Source: Pseudomonas sp. R5(2019)
Lineage (GTDB): Bacteria; Pseudomonadota; Gammaproteobacteria; Pseudomonadales; Pseudomonadaceae
NCBI RefSeq assembly: GCF_009905435.1
Contig: NZ_JAAAMT010000006.1
Location: 62,001 to 126,000 of the forward strand
DNA length: 64,000 bases
Direction of reading: 5' to 3'
A program made the position numbers and the translations under genes. Under the pieces are notes generated by a model. It ran no database searches. It was not told the DNA's origin and saw nothing but the letters and a program-made list of their open reading frames with translations. Positions 17,201 through 26,500 of the stretch are shown here, piece by piece (positions within the stretch are counted from its first letter, which is position 1; every line of letters starts with the position of its first letter).

Positions 17201-18519
17201 TCGGCATAAGGCATGGCCCTGCGGATCAGCTCGAACAGCGCCTGCTCCGGCCACGCCTGGCAGCTGACTTCGGCGATGATCTGCTGGGCCAGGACATCCA
17301 GCGGCGCGCTGGGCATATGCAAAATATCCAGCTCACCGCGGCGCACGCAGTCGAGCAGGGCGGCGCATTCGATCAAGTCATCCCGCGAGGTGGCAAACAA
17401 CCGCCCCTTGGGTGTGCCGCCGACCTGATGGCCGCTGCGACCGACGCGCTGCAGGAAAGCGGCAATCGAGCGCGGCGAGCCGATCTGGCACACCAGTTCG
17501 ACTTCGCCGATATCGATACCCAGTTCCAGCGAGGCGGTGCTCACCAGCACTTGCAGCTCACCGCGCTTGAGCCGTTGCTCGGCCTTGAGCCGTTGCTCGC
17601 GGGCCAGGCTGCCGTGGTGAGCGGCGACCGCGTCGCGGCCCAGGCGCTCGCTCAAGTGCCGGGCGAGGCGTTCAGCCAACCGCCGGGTGTTGACGAACAC
17701 CAGCGTGGTGCGATGCTCGCGCGCCAAAGCGGCCAGGCGGTTGTAGACCAACTCCCAGACGTCGTTGGCCATCACCGCCCCCAGCGGCACCGGCGGCACT
17801 TCAATGCCCAGGTCGCGCGGCCGTGCATGGCCGATATCGACAATCGCGCATGCTCGCTGATGCCCCACCAACAGCCTGGCCACCGCTTCGACCGGGCGCT
17901 GGGTGGCCGACAGCCCGATGCGCCGCAACGGCTGGCTGCACAAGCCCTGCAGGCGCTCAAGGCTCAGCGCCAGATGGCTGCCGCGCTTGCTGGCGGCGAT
18001 GGCATGGATTTCGTCGATGATGACCGTATGGGCACTGCCGAGCATGCCGCGACCGGAGCTGGAACCGAGTAGCACGTAGAGGGATTCAGGGGTGGTGACG
18101 AGAATGTGCGGGGCATATTTGCGCATCGCCACCCGTTCTTTCTGCGGTGTGTCGCCGGTGCGCACGGCGGTGCGAATCTTCACCGGCGCCAGGCCCATGC
18201 GCTCAAGCTCGGCGGTGATGCCGGCCAGCGGGTGCTGCAGGTTGATCTGGATATCATTGGACAGCGCCTTGAGCGGCGACACATACACCACCAGCGTCTG
18301 CTTCGGCAGCTCGCCACCCGCGGCCACGCCCAGGCGGACCAGCTCATCGAGCACTGCAAGAAAGGCCGTCAGCGTCTTGCCGGAGCCCGTGGGTGCGGCC
18401 ACCAGCGTCGATTGCCCGGATTGAATCAACGGCCACGCCTGGGCCTGGGCGGGAGTGACCGCGGGGAAATGCCGGTTGAACCAGGCCTGCACGGCCGGGT
18501 GGAAGGTGTCTGGCGCCAT
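14269..18519 (-). CDS. lhr: ATP-dependent helicase Lhr (long form)
   Basis: 1416-residue superfamily 2 helicase; Lhr proteins translocate 3'-5' on single-stranded DNA and unwind RNA:DNA hybrids, probably in repair. Motifs in order: I APTGSGKT (residues about 41-48), Ia SPLKALSNDI, II DEIH, III SATQ, V/VI region SPRSIAAFLQRVGRSGHQVGG. The second half is the Lhr winged-helix core plus the long C-terminal extension found only in the long Lhr form. The start ATG at 18519 (MAPDTFHPAVQAWFNRHFP) is typical. Transcribed alone; the neighbouring Nudix gene is divergent. Confidence 0.95.
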   Translation of the reverse strand: MAPDTFHPAVQAWFNRHFPAVTPAQAQAWPLIQSGQSTLVAAPTGSGKTLTAFLAVLDELVRLGVAAGGELPKQTLVVYVSPLKALSNDIQINLQHPLAGITAELERMGLAPVKIRTAVRTGDTPQKERVAMRKYAPHILVTTPESLYVLLGSSSGRGMLGSAHTVIIDEIHAIAASKRGSHLALSLERLQGLCSQPLRRIGLSATQRPVEAVARLLVGHQRACAIVDIGHARPRDLGIEVPPVPLGAVMANDVWELVYNRLAALAREHRTTLVFVNTRRLAERLARHLSERLGRDAVAAHHGSLAREQRLKAEQRLKRGELQVLVSTASLELGIDIGEVELVCQIGSPRSIAAFLQRVGRSGHQVGGTPKGRLFATSRDDLIECAALLDCVRRGELDILHMPSAPLDVLAQQIIAEVSCQAWPEQALFELIRRAMPYAELDLRHYQDLLNMLSEGYNSRQGVRSAYLHRDHVSHTLRGRRGSQLAAVTSGGTIPDNADYSVILEPQGLNIGSVNEDFAVESIAGDVFLLGNTAYRIIRVETGRVRVEDAQGQPPNIPFWLGEAPGRSDELSVAVARLQAHIDALLALSGDLPQPVIDALCEQLGLNADSAAQLIDYLARTRQVLGALPSQDTLIMERFFDESGGTQLIIHSPFGSRLNRAWGLALRKRFCRTFNFELQAAASEDAIVLSLSITHSFELDDVWRYLHSATAEQILIQAVIEAPLFGVRWRWNAGISLALPRYSGGRKVAPQIQRMKSEDLIASIFPDQIACLENLAGEREIPDHPLVEQTLDDCLHDALDTEGWLRLLRRMENGEVRLISRDLPAPSPLAAAILNARPYAFLDDAPLEERRTQAVINRRWNEPQSGDELGALDRDAIEAVAMEAWPAPSSVDEMQEALVSLALISETEVAANLHWQTWLDQLANSGRATRLQGLWLAVERLNWAQALYPNQPAQPPLQALPGFDAPVESETALVEILRARLSGFGPLTLSQIAQPLRLPATAIEQALLRLEAEGYVLRGQFNPAQPATQWCERHLLARIHRYTVRRLRREIEPVSLQDFMRFLFDWQHLSADTRLQGQAALPELLAQFEGYPAPASGWESDLLPSRLEDYAVTWLDDVCRSGKTVWARLGGTGKSAAATLRSTPIVLLPRPRLQLWRGLSATPDSSELSQRARNVLSALSEHGAMFFDELTGEAHLLRTELENALQELVAAGLVNADSFAGLRALITPASKRQARSSRRGRGAFIGGMDDAGRWALLRRSVESDRSETLEHIARTLLRRYGVVFWRLLEREADWLPRWRELLRTFHRLEARGEIRGGRFVSGLAGEQFALPEAIALLRNVRRRPLDGSLIAISASDPLNLVGTLLPGSKVPAIGGNRLVYRDGVPAAAQVAGAAAYWLELEAVEAASLRDALVRHV

Positions 18520-18629
18520 GACCCCGCTCTCGAACGATTGCCACTGTCATGGCCAAGCCTAACCGCTAATTGTCAGCCCGGCCCATGCATGTGATCCTTT
18601 GCCGCCTTTTTCAGCCGTGACCGACCCCC

Positions 18630-19043
18630 ATGACCAAGATCATCCACATCGCCGCCGCGCTATTGCTTAACACTCAAGGCCAGACCCTACTGGTGCGCAA
18701 GCGCGACACCCAGGCCTTCATGCAGCCTGGCGGCAAGATCGAAGCACATGAACAACCGGTCATGGCCCTGGCCCGCGAACTGGAAGAAGAACTGGGGTTG
18801 GTGATCGATACTGCGAGTGCCGAGTACCTGGGGCAGTTTTCTGCACCGGCCGCCAACGAGCCGGGGTTTGAGGTGGTCGCCGAACTGTTCCTGCTGATGA
18901 TCACTGACACGGTAAAGCCTGCTGCCGAGATCGAAGAAGCCGTCTGGATCGATCCGGTCGTCGATAGCGAGCGGGTGTTGGCACCATTGACACGGGATCT
19001 GATCCTGCCGTTCTATCGCTTGTCTCTGGCCGCCACGGCCTGA
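18630..19043 (+). CDS. Nudix hydrolase
   Basis: 137-residue protein of the Nudix superfamily, which hydrolyses nucleoside diphosphates linked to another moiety. The Nudix box is intact: GGKIEAHEQPVMALARELEE followed by ELGL, matching GX5EX7REUXEEXGU. Substrate cannot be told from the sequence. The stop lies 24 nt before a LysE-type exporter gene, so they may share a transcript. Confidence 0.9.
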   Translation: MTKIIHIAAALLLNTQGQTLLVRKRDTQAFMQPGGKIEAHEQPVMALARELEEELGLVIDTASAEYLGQFSAPAANEPGFEVVAELFLLMITDTVKPAAEIEEAVWIDPVVDSERVLAPLTRDLILPFYRLSLAATA

Positions 19044-19067
19044 CGCTGACTTTAGCAAGGACTGCTC

Positions 19068-19706
19068 ATGATTCCCGCCCAAGACCTGTTGCTGTTCGCC
19101 GCCGCCGCACTGTTGATGGTGCTGACCCCGGGACCGAACATGATTTACCTGATTTCCCGCTCTATCTGCCAGGGCCCGAAGGCCGGGGTGGTGTCGCTGC
19201 TCGGCGTGGTGGGCGGTTTCTGCGTCCATCTGTTTGCCGCGGCGGCAGGGCTGACGGCAGTGTTTCTGGCTGTGCCGATGGCCTATGAAGTGTTGAAGTG
19301 GGCCGGTGCCCTGTACCTGCTGTGGCTGGCCTGGCAGGCAGTCAAGCCGGGCGCGCGCTCACCGTTCCAGCCCGAGCAATTGCCGGCGGATTCGTCATCG
19401 AAGCTCATCGTGATGGGCTTTCTCACCAGCGCGCTGAACCCCAAGATAGCGGTGTTTTACCTGTCGGTGTTTCCCCAGTTCATCACCCCGGAGCATGGCT
19501 CGATATTTGTCCAGAGCGTGACCCTGGGGCTGGTGCAGATTGGCGTGAGCTTTTCGGTCAACCTGTTGATCGCGCTGTTTGCCGGCGGGCTGGCGACCTG
19601 GTTTGTGCACAACCCGCTGTGGTTGGCGGTGCAGCGGTATTTCATGGGTTTTGTGTTGGCGGGGTTGGCGGTGCGGTTGATGCTGGAGCAGCGGCGGGCC
19701 GCCTGA
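19068..19706 (+). CDS. LysE/RhtB family amino acid exporter
   Basis: 212-residue inner-membrane protein with about six helices. The N-terminal LMVLTPGPNMIYLISRSI segment is the LysE family signature, and FLTSALNPKIAVFYLSVFPQFI is the conserved central block. Members export amino acids or homoserine lactone-type compounds; the substrate here is unknown. Ribosome site AGCAAGGA lies before the ATG. Confidence 0.9.
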   Translation: MIPAQDLLLFAAAALLMVLTPGPNMIYLISRSICQGPKAGVVSLLGVVGGFCVHLFAAAAGLTAVFLAVPMAYEVLKWAGALYLLWLAWQAVKPGARSPFQPEQLPADSSSKLIVMGFLTSALNPKIAVFYLSVFPQFITPEHGSIFVQSVTLGLVQIGVSFSVNLLIALFAGGLATWFVHNPLWLAVQRYFMGFVLAGLAVRLMLEQRRAA

Positions 19707-19719
19707 GAGCCCCTCTCCC

Positions 19720-20649
19720 TCACCGCACCGCACTGACCCCATCCAGTGTCGAAAACGACGTGTCCTTGGCCGTCAGCAGAAAATCGCGCATATACGGCGC
19801 ATCGAGCATATCGGTGCGCACCGCCGCGTACAGCGTCGCAAACAAGCCTTTCTCTCCCAGCCGGCGGGCTTTCACATAGCCGCGCGAGCTGTATTCATGC
19901 AACGCCCAATGGGGCATCCCGCACACGCCACGACCACTGGCGACCAGCTGCATCATCATCACTGTCAGCTCCGAGGTGCGCACTTGCGCAGGCTCCACGT
20001 CGGCCGGCTCCAGGAAGCGGGTGAAGATGTCCAGGCGGTCGCGTTCCACCGGGTAGGTGATCAGGGTTTCGCTGGCCAGGTCCTGCGGCACGATGTAGGG
20101 CTTGGTGGCCAAGGGATGCTGGTTGGCCACGGCCAGCATCGCTTCATAGGTAAACAGCGGCACATAGGTGATGCCCGCCAGGTCCAGCGGGTCGGACGTC
20201 ACCACCAGGTCGAGGTCGCCCCGGGCCAGGGCGGGCAAGGGCGCGAAGGCGAAGCCCGAGGCCAGGTCCAGTTCCACTTCCGGCCAGGCATCGCGAAACT
20301 GGTCGATGGTCGGCATCAGCCATTGAAAGCAGCTGTGGCATTCAATCGCCATGTGCAGCCTGCCCGCCGTGCCACCGGCCAGGCGGCCCAAGTCGCGTTC
20401 GGCGCTGCGCAGCAGAGGCAGGGTGGCATCGGCCAATTGCAGCAGGCGCAGGCCGGCGCTGGTAAAGCGCACCGGCTTGGTCTTGCGGGCGAACAACTGC
20501 ATGCCCAGGCGCTCTTCCAGCTCCTTGAACTGATGGGACAGCGCCGATTGAGTCAGGTGCAGGCGCTCGGCGGCTTCGACCAGGCTGTCGGCGTCGCGCA
20601 AGGCGTGCAGGGTTTTCAAGTGACGAATTTCAAGCACGGAAGGCACCAT
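19720..20649 (-). CDS. metR: LysR-type activator MetR
   Basis: 309-residue LysR regulator; MetR activates metE and related genes with homocysteine as coinducer. The N-terminal helix-turn-helix (LVEAAERLHLTQSALSHQFKELEERLG) and the effector domain follow MetR closely (for example AIECHSCFQWLMPTIDQF). It is divergent from metE, the classical arrangement. The ATG at 20649 gives MVPSVLEIRHLK; a GTG four codons later (MLEIRHLK) would match other MetR N-termini better, and neither has a clear ribosome site. Confidence 0.92.
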   Translation of the reverse strand: MVPSVLEIRHLKTLHALRDADSLVEAAERLHLTQSALSHQFKELEERLGMQLFARKTKPVRFTSAGLRLLQLADATLPLLRSAERDLGRLAGGTAGRLHMAIECHSCFQWLMPTIDQFRDAWPEVELDLASGFAFAPLPALARGDLDLVVTSDPLDLAGITYVPLFTYEAMLAVANQHPLATKPYIVPQDLASETLITYPVERDRLDIFTRFLEPADVEPAQVRTSELTVMMMQLVASGRGVCGMPHWALHEYSSRGYVKARRLGEKGLFATLYAAVRTDMLDAPYMRDFLLTAKDTSFSTLDGVSAVR

Positions 20650-20679
20650 GAGTAAACTTTGAGATCAACACGAATTTAT

Positions 20680-20692
20680 TGAGTTTGTCTCA
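20680..20692. promoter_or_regulatory. Probable MetR binding site in the metR-metE intergenic region
   Basis: TGAGTTTGTCTCA is a perfect TGAG-N5-CTCA palindrome, close to the MetR consensus TGAA-N5-TTCA, and lies between the divergent metR and metE genes, 54-66 nt before the metE start. Confidence 0.55.
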
Positions 20693-20745
20693 TGTTGGTC
20701 TGTCTGTCGACAATAGCGCCATTATTTACATGGAGATCGCTTGTC

Positions 20746-23055
20746 ATGGCATTGGCCCACACCCTTGGTTTTCCGCGCATCGGCGCTGACCGCGAACTGA
20801 AAAAAGCCCAGGAAGCCTATTGGAAGGGCGACATCGATCAGGTTGCGCTCCAGGTGGTCGGCCGTGATCTGCGTGCCCGCCATTGGCAAGTGCAAAAAGA
20901 CGCCGGTATCGAGTTGCTGCCGGTCGGCGACTTCGCCTGGTACGACCAGGTGCTGAGCCATTCGCTGGCCTTTGGCGCAATCCCCGAGCGCTTTGCCGCT
21001 GCCCGTGGTGCTGACGGCCTGCCGACCCTCGATACCCTGTTCGCCATGGCCCGTGGCGCCAGCAGCTGCTGTGGCGGTGCCCACGGCCAGGCTCAGTATG
21101 CGCAGGAGCTGACCAAGTGGTTCGACACTAACTACCACTATCTGGTCCCGGAATTCAGCGCCGACCAGCGCTTCCTGCTCAGCTGGGAGCAATTGTTTGA
21201 AGAAGTCGCCGAAGCCCAGGCCCTGGGCCACAAGGTCAAGCCGGTGCTGATCGGCCCGCTGACTTACTTGTGGCTGGGCAAGGCCAAGGGCGAAGGCTTC
21301 GACAAGCTCGACCTGCTCGAACGCCTGCTGCCGGTGTACGGCGAAATCCTCAGCCGCCTGGCGCGTCAGGGTGTGGAGTGGGTACAGATAGACGAACCGA
21401 TCCTGACCCTGGACCTGCCACAGGAATGGAAAAACGCTTTCGAGCGCGCTTACCACATCCTGCAGTACTCGCCGCTCAAGAAGCTGGTCGCCACCTACTT
21501 CGGCGGCCTGGAAGACAACCTTGGCCTGGCGGTCGGCTTGCCGGTCGATGGCCTGCACATCGACCTGATACGCGCCCCGGACCAACTCCCCGCCGTGCTG
21601 GACCGCTTGCCGACCTACAAAGTGCTGTCGCTGGGTGTGGTAAACGGTCGTAACGTCTGGCGCTGTGATCTGGAGCGTGCGCTGGAGCAACTGCAACAGG
21701 CTCGCCAGCGATTCGGCGCCAACCTGTGGGTGGCCGGTTCCTGTTCGCTGTTGCACAGCCCCGTCGACCTGAACCGCGAAAGCCAGCTCGATGAAGAACT
21801 GAAAAGCTGGCTGGCCTTTGCCGTGCAGAAGTGTGGCGAAATCGCCATGCTTGCCCAGGCCGTGGACAACCCGCAGGCTCCCCGCGTGGTCAATGCCCTG
21901 AGCGTCAGCCGCCAGGTTCAGCTCGGCCGCGAGCAGTCCTCGCGCATTCACAAGCCCGAAGTCCAGGCTCGACTCAAGGCCGTTACAGCGGCAGACAGCC
22001 AGCGCCAATCAGCCTTTGCCCAGCGGATCGAGCTGCAGCGTGCGCGCCTGCAACTGCCGGCTTTCCCGACCACCACCATCGGCTCGTTCCCGCAGACCTC
22101 AGCCATTCGCCTGGCCCGCCAGGCCTACAAGCAAGGCAAGCTGTCAGCCAACGATTACACCGACGCGATGCACAGCGAAATCCGCCATGCGGTGCAGGTG
22201 CAAGAGCATCTGGGGCTGGATGTGCTGGTCCACGGCGAAGCCGAACGCAACGACATGGTCGAATACTTTGCCGAGCAACTGGACGGCTACCTGTTTACGC
22301 GCTTTGGCTGGGTCCAGAGCTACGGTTCGCGCTGCGTGAAACCGGCCATCATCTACGGTGACCTGAGCCGTCCGCAGGCCATGACGGTCAGCTGGATCGA
22401 GTACGCCCAGACCCAGACCGACAAGGTGATGAAGGGCATGCTGACGGGCCCTGTGACCATGCTGATGTGGTCGTTCCCGCGCGAAGATGTGCCGCGTGAA
22501 GTGCAGGCCCGGCAACTGGCCCTGGCGATTCGCGATGAAGTGGTCGACCTGGAAAAGGCCGGCATCAAGATCATCCAGATCGACGAAGCCGCGTTCCGCG
22601 AAGGCCTGCCGCTGCGCCAGGCGCACTGGAAGTCGTACCTGGACTGGGCGGTGGAGGCGTTCCGGCTGTGCGCCAGTGGTGTGCGCGACGAAACCCAGAT
22701 CCACACCCACATGTGCTACAGCGAGTTCAACGATGTCATCGAAGCCATCGCCGCCATGGATGCCGACGTGATCACGATCGAAACCTCGCGCTCGGACATG
22801 GAACTGCTGGAAGCCTTCGAAGCGTTCAACTACCCGAATGACATCGGCCCAGGGGTTTACGACATCCACTCGCCACGGGTGCCGGACACCGTCGAGATGG
22901 TCAAGTTGATCCACAAGGCGGCCAAGCGCATTCCGGCCGAACGGTTGTGGGTCAACCCCGATTGTGGCCTGAAAACCCGCGCCTGGGCCGAGACTGAAGC
23001 GGCACTGGTGAACATGGTCGCCGCCGCGCGCCAACTGCGCAGCCAACTGGCGTGA
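20746..23055 (+). CDS. metE: Cobalamin-independent methionine synthase
   Basis: Transfers a methyl group from methyltetrahydrofolate-triglutamate to homocysteine in the last step of methionine synthesis. 769 residues, the usual length, with both barrels; the zinc/homocysteine site is visible as [11 protein letters not shown] and DCGLKTR near the end. The ATG at 20746 ([13 protein letters not shown]) with GGAGA upstream is the family start; an in-frame TTG at 20692 adds 18 unrelated residues. Divergent from metR. Confidence 0.97.
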   Translation: MALAHTLGFPRIGADRELKKAQEAYWKGDIDQVALQVVGRDLRARHWQVQKDAGIELLPVGDFAWYDQVLSHSLAFGAIPERFAAARGADGLPTLDTLFAMARGASSCCGGAHGQAQYAQELTKWFDTNYHYLVPEFSADQRFLLSWEQLFEEVAEAQALGHKVKPVLIGPLTYLWLGKAKGEGFDKLDLLERLLPVYGEILSRLARQGVEWVQIDEPILTLDLPQEWKNAFERAYHILQYSPLKKLVATYFGGLEDNLGLAVGLPVDGLHIDLIRAPDQLPAVLDRLPTYKVLSLGVVNGRNVWRCDLERALEQLQQARQRFGANLWVAGSCSLLHSPVDLNRESQLDEELKSWLAFAVQKCGEIAMLAQAVDNPQAPRVVNALSVSRQVQLGREQSSRIHKPEVQARLKAVTAADSQRQSAFAQRIELQRARLQLPAFPTTTIGSFPQTSAIRLARQAYKQGKLSANDYTDAMHSEIRHAVQVQEHLGLDVLVHGEAERNDMVEYFAEQLDGYLFTRFGWVQSYGSRCVKPAIIYGDLSRPQAMTVSWIEYAQTQTDKVMKGMLTGPVTMLMWSFPREDVPREVQARQLALAIRDEVVDLEKAGIKIIQIDEAAFREGLPLRQAHWKSYLDWAVEAFRLCASGVRDETQIHTHMCYSEFNDVIEAIAAMDADVITIETSRSDMELLEAFEAFNYPNDIGPGVYDIHSPRVPDTVEMVKLIHKAAKRIPAERLWVNPDCGLKTRAWAETEAALVNMVAAARQLRSQLA

Positions 23056-23084
23056 GGGCAGCCCTCGCGCCGGTGGCTTGAGGG

Positions 23085-23570
23085 TTAGCTGAATAACGCT
23101 TCGAAGTGCTTGCGTGCCAGTTCAAGGCCCAGATCGCCACGCCAGATCGGCGCGGCATTCGGGCCCTGGGCTTGCTGCCAGCGCAGCCCCAGGTGGCGCT
23201 GGTCGGCACGTTTCACATGGGCTTTGACGAAATCGGCAAAGCCCGGTGTGGCGTGCTTGTAATGGAAGTGCACATACCAGAGCGGCGCGTTCGAGGTGCG
23301 GTTGAAGGCTTCAAACTCCTGAAGATAGCCGCCGCTCTCAAGCTTCTGCAGCGCACCCAGGCGCTTGAGTCCCAGTACGCGCTGATCCAGCAGATAGTCC
23401 AGATAGCCGGCCGTGGGTGTGTCGCTGGCCAGGCATTGATCAATGCGTGCTTGCCGCCCCTCGTTGACCAGCAATCTGGCGGCTTGCTCCAGCTGATCGA
23501 TCAGTCCGGCCGGGCGACCCTGGCCTGCGGCTTCGCTGATCCTGCTGGCTCGGCCCGCAGTTCCCTGGCC
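23085..23570 (-). pseudogene. Detached C-terminal segment of the toxin-like gene (frameshift)
   Basis: This frame is open from 23570 (after a TGA at 23571-23573) to the stop at 23085. It reads SEAAGQGRPAGLIDQLEQAA, then RLLVNEGRQARIDQCLAS..., and ends FHYKHATPGFADF...HFEALFS. The LWYVHFHY block is what I recall at the C-terminus of the large Pseudomonas toxin-like proteins. It lies one frame away from the upstream gene and overlaps it by 70 nt (23501-23570). Its first ATG/GTG-type codon is only at 23474, without a ribosome site, so it is better explained as the separated end of that gene than as an independent one. Confidence 0.65.
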
Positions 23571-26500
23571 TCACCCAGCAGGATGTCCTCAAGGTCGGCC
23601 GGCAGCATTTTCTGCTGGCTGTACTGCGCCACACGGGCCCGGAACCTGGGCAGTTGCTCCAGTCGCCGGGTGGCTTCAGTGGTCAGTTGGGCCAGGTCTG
23701 CGTCGGATTCGAACCTCGGTGGTGCGCTTGCGGTTTCCTTTCGGTATTGATTGTTGGCCGTTTTGCGGTACAGCTCGGTGTGCCCGTCGACGCCCTCGAT
23801 CACCATGACATCGGGGCGATTGGGAGCGGGCTCACCAATCAGCACTTGGCTTTCTTCGGTTTCGAATACGCGTTTGGTCGATCGATGGGTCCCAGGCACT
23901 TGGGCGGGCGGGGGGCTGCTCAGTTGAGTCCGGGCGCGTTCCTGCATGCGCTCCATTGCGGTGATGAGCCGTTCGAGCGTGTCAGCGTCAAACAGCTCGG
24001 GATAGCCGGCCGACCATCCCCGCAGGTGGGTCGTGAACCTGGCATACGCCTCGATGCACTGCTGCAGCAGTTTTTGCCGGTGTGCCTTGGCCGGGCTGAC
24101 CTCCAGCAGGCCATGTTGTGACTTGAGCAGCCGATCGACGTTTTCGCGTGCCGGTTTGAAGCTCTGGCGCAAGTAGCTCCAGGAAGTTTCACCGACATGG
24201 GTGTCGTTGAACACCAGCTCCATCAGCTGACTGGTTTTCAAGTAGTCGGCGCGCTCGGGGGTGAACAGCTGCGTCACCTGCTCATAGCCCTCGCGGATTC
24301 GCAGCCGCAGCTCTGGCTTGCGGATGTGCGGGTACCAGTTTTCCAGTTGCCGAACGATGCTCTCAACCGATTCGAGCCCGTTCAAAGACGCTATCCGCTC
24401 GACTCTCACCTGCTTGATGATTGCCTGGCTCTGTTGATGAAGCTGCGCAAAACTCAGCTCGCCGGCCCGATACCGGGCATTGGCCGCCTCGCTGGATTGC
24501 CATTGCACTGCAATCTCATCGATACGCTCAACCACCCGCGCGCGCGCGAATTGCGAGCGGGTGATCAGGCGGTCGCAGATCACCATGGCAACCCGGCTTT
24601 GCTGGTCTTCGACGGCGACCTTGTTGCGCCTGGACAACTGCTGCAGATAGCTGCCGAGCGTGTCGAACAGCGCGCTGGCCATTTTAAGGTCCTGTTTGCA
24701 GGCAGTGTCCGCGGTGAGGGTGGCGGCCCTGGACGGGCTGTCGTTGTAAGCCTGAAGTTTCAAATTGCTGTTGTCGACATGCTCGACAAAGGTGATCCAG
24801 TCGGCCTCGGCCTTGCTCTTGATCTGTTGGTGGCGGCGATAGACCGGGTCCGTCCACCAGCGCGGCAGATGCTGGCGCATGGCGTCGGGAAAATAAGGGT
24901 CGGCCTGGTCCAGCAGGCGCCCGATCATGCCCCCACCGCCGTGCAATCCGCCGTCAACCAGGCTGCCGTAAAGCGTACCGTGGGTTTGCCATACGCCCGC
25001 GCTGTCGAGGGCAATGGGTTGCCGGTAAGAGCGGGTGCTTGTAGGCATCAGGCGCCAGGTGGCATAGCTGGCATCCCAGCTGACCGGATACACCGCCGTT
25101 GCGCGCTGGATGAATTCGCCGTCGGCATGGCGGTAGACACCCCGATGGCGCCCTTGGGTGCCGGGTTGCAAACCATACAAGGAAACATCGACGGCGTACC
25201 CCTTGAACGGGGCGTTGGCGCGCAGCACCGAGGCGCTGCTCAGGCGGTGCAAGTGCGCAGTGGCGGTGGTCAGCGGGCTTAGCCGGCTGGCTCGATGCAG
25301 CGCGGCAAGACGGCCGACGCCCGCGGGGACGGTTGGCAGCAGGTCGATCAGACCGCCGACCAGCGACAGCAGCACCGATTCGGTTTCATCGACGGCCTGC
25401 TTGACGTCTCCACGCAGCAGCGCGGAGACCGCGTTGTGGGTCGACACCGCCGCGTCGGCAAAGGCAATCACCGTGCCGATCACCGGCAGTACGCTGTAGA
25501 CCATCTTCAGGTAATTGAACACGCGCCCGTGGGCCAGCGATGCGGCTTCCATCCACAGGTCGTTGTTGGAGCGTGACGTGTCACGGTGGGCAATCACCAG
25601 GCGCCCCCATTGCGCATCGACCAGCTGTTGCGCCAACGACGTGGTCACCGGCCAGGCGGCGCCAATGCCCACGAAGTCACGAAAGCCGCTGGCCAGGGCC
25701 CGGTTGATCCGGCTGGCATGCCCGCTGGGGGCGCCCGACACGGCACGTCCGGCCAGATAGGTGGCGAATGTGCTGTTCAGGCACAACGCGGCCAGGCCTT
25801 CGCGGGCGCTTTGCAGGTCCGGATATTGGCGCAACACGGTGTGATCAGGAGCGTCGGGCAGGAAAAGCAGGGCTTTGCCGCTGTCGCGGTCATGGATGAA
25901 GTTAACACCCAGCAGCGTAGGACCACGGCTGTCGTCGGCCTCATCGACCAGCTCCAGGTACGCGGGTCGCAGCTCAATGTCGCGACCATATTGTGTCCAG
26001 TCGGCCGCACTGGCAGCGGTGCTGGCGATGCTGAGCAGCTCTTCGCCATCTTTGTCCAGTTGGCCTTGCTTGAAGGCGATGAATCGATACAGATCGAGCA
26101 TCTTCTCGAAGGGCAGCCTGAGCGTTTGCTGGCGTTGCTGTGTCGCTTCGCGGGTTTCGCCCTCGGCCTTTTTGTAGACGGCCAGAAGCCGATTTTCATA
26201 GTGCTGAGCCAAATCAAGCGAGCTCGCGGCGGCCTGCAGCCTTGGCTTGTCGATGGCCGCCAGCAGGCGTGCTGCATCAGGCGTATCCGTCGGGGTGACG
26301 GTGATCTGCAGGTAATCGAGCCGCTGCGCCATGTGTTCATCAATGTTCTGCATCAACAGCGCTTCCAGGCTCAGCTTTACACGCTGGCTGGACGGTCGGG
26401 GTACAAGGCGCGCGGGCGTACCGGGGCCGGCTGCAATGTCAATCAAGGTTTTTACCCAATCGACCTTTTCAGGCAGGTCGATCTGGATGGCGCAAGGCTC

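Noticed and set aside
23501..23570. Programmed -1 frameshift in the toxin-like gene
   Set aside because: No X XXY YYZ slippery heptamer or clear downstream pseudoknot was found in the overlap; simple mutation or sequencing error is more likely.
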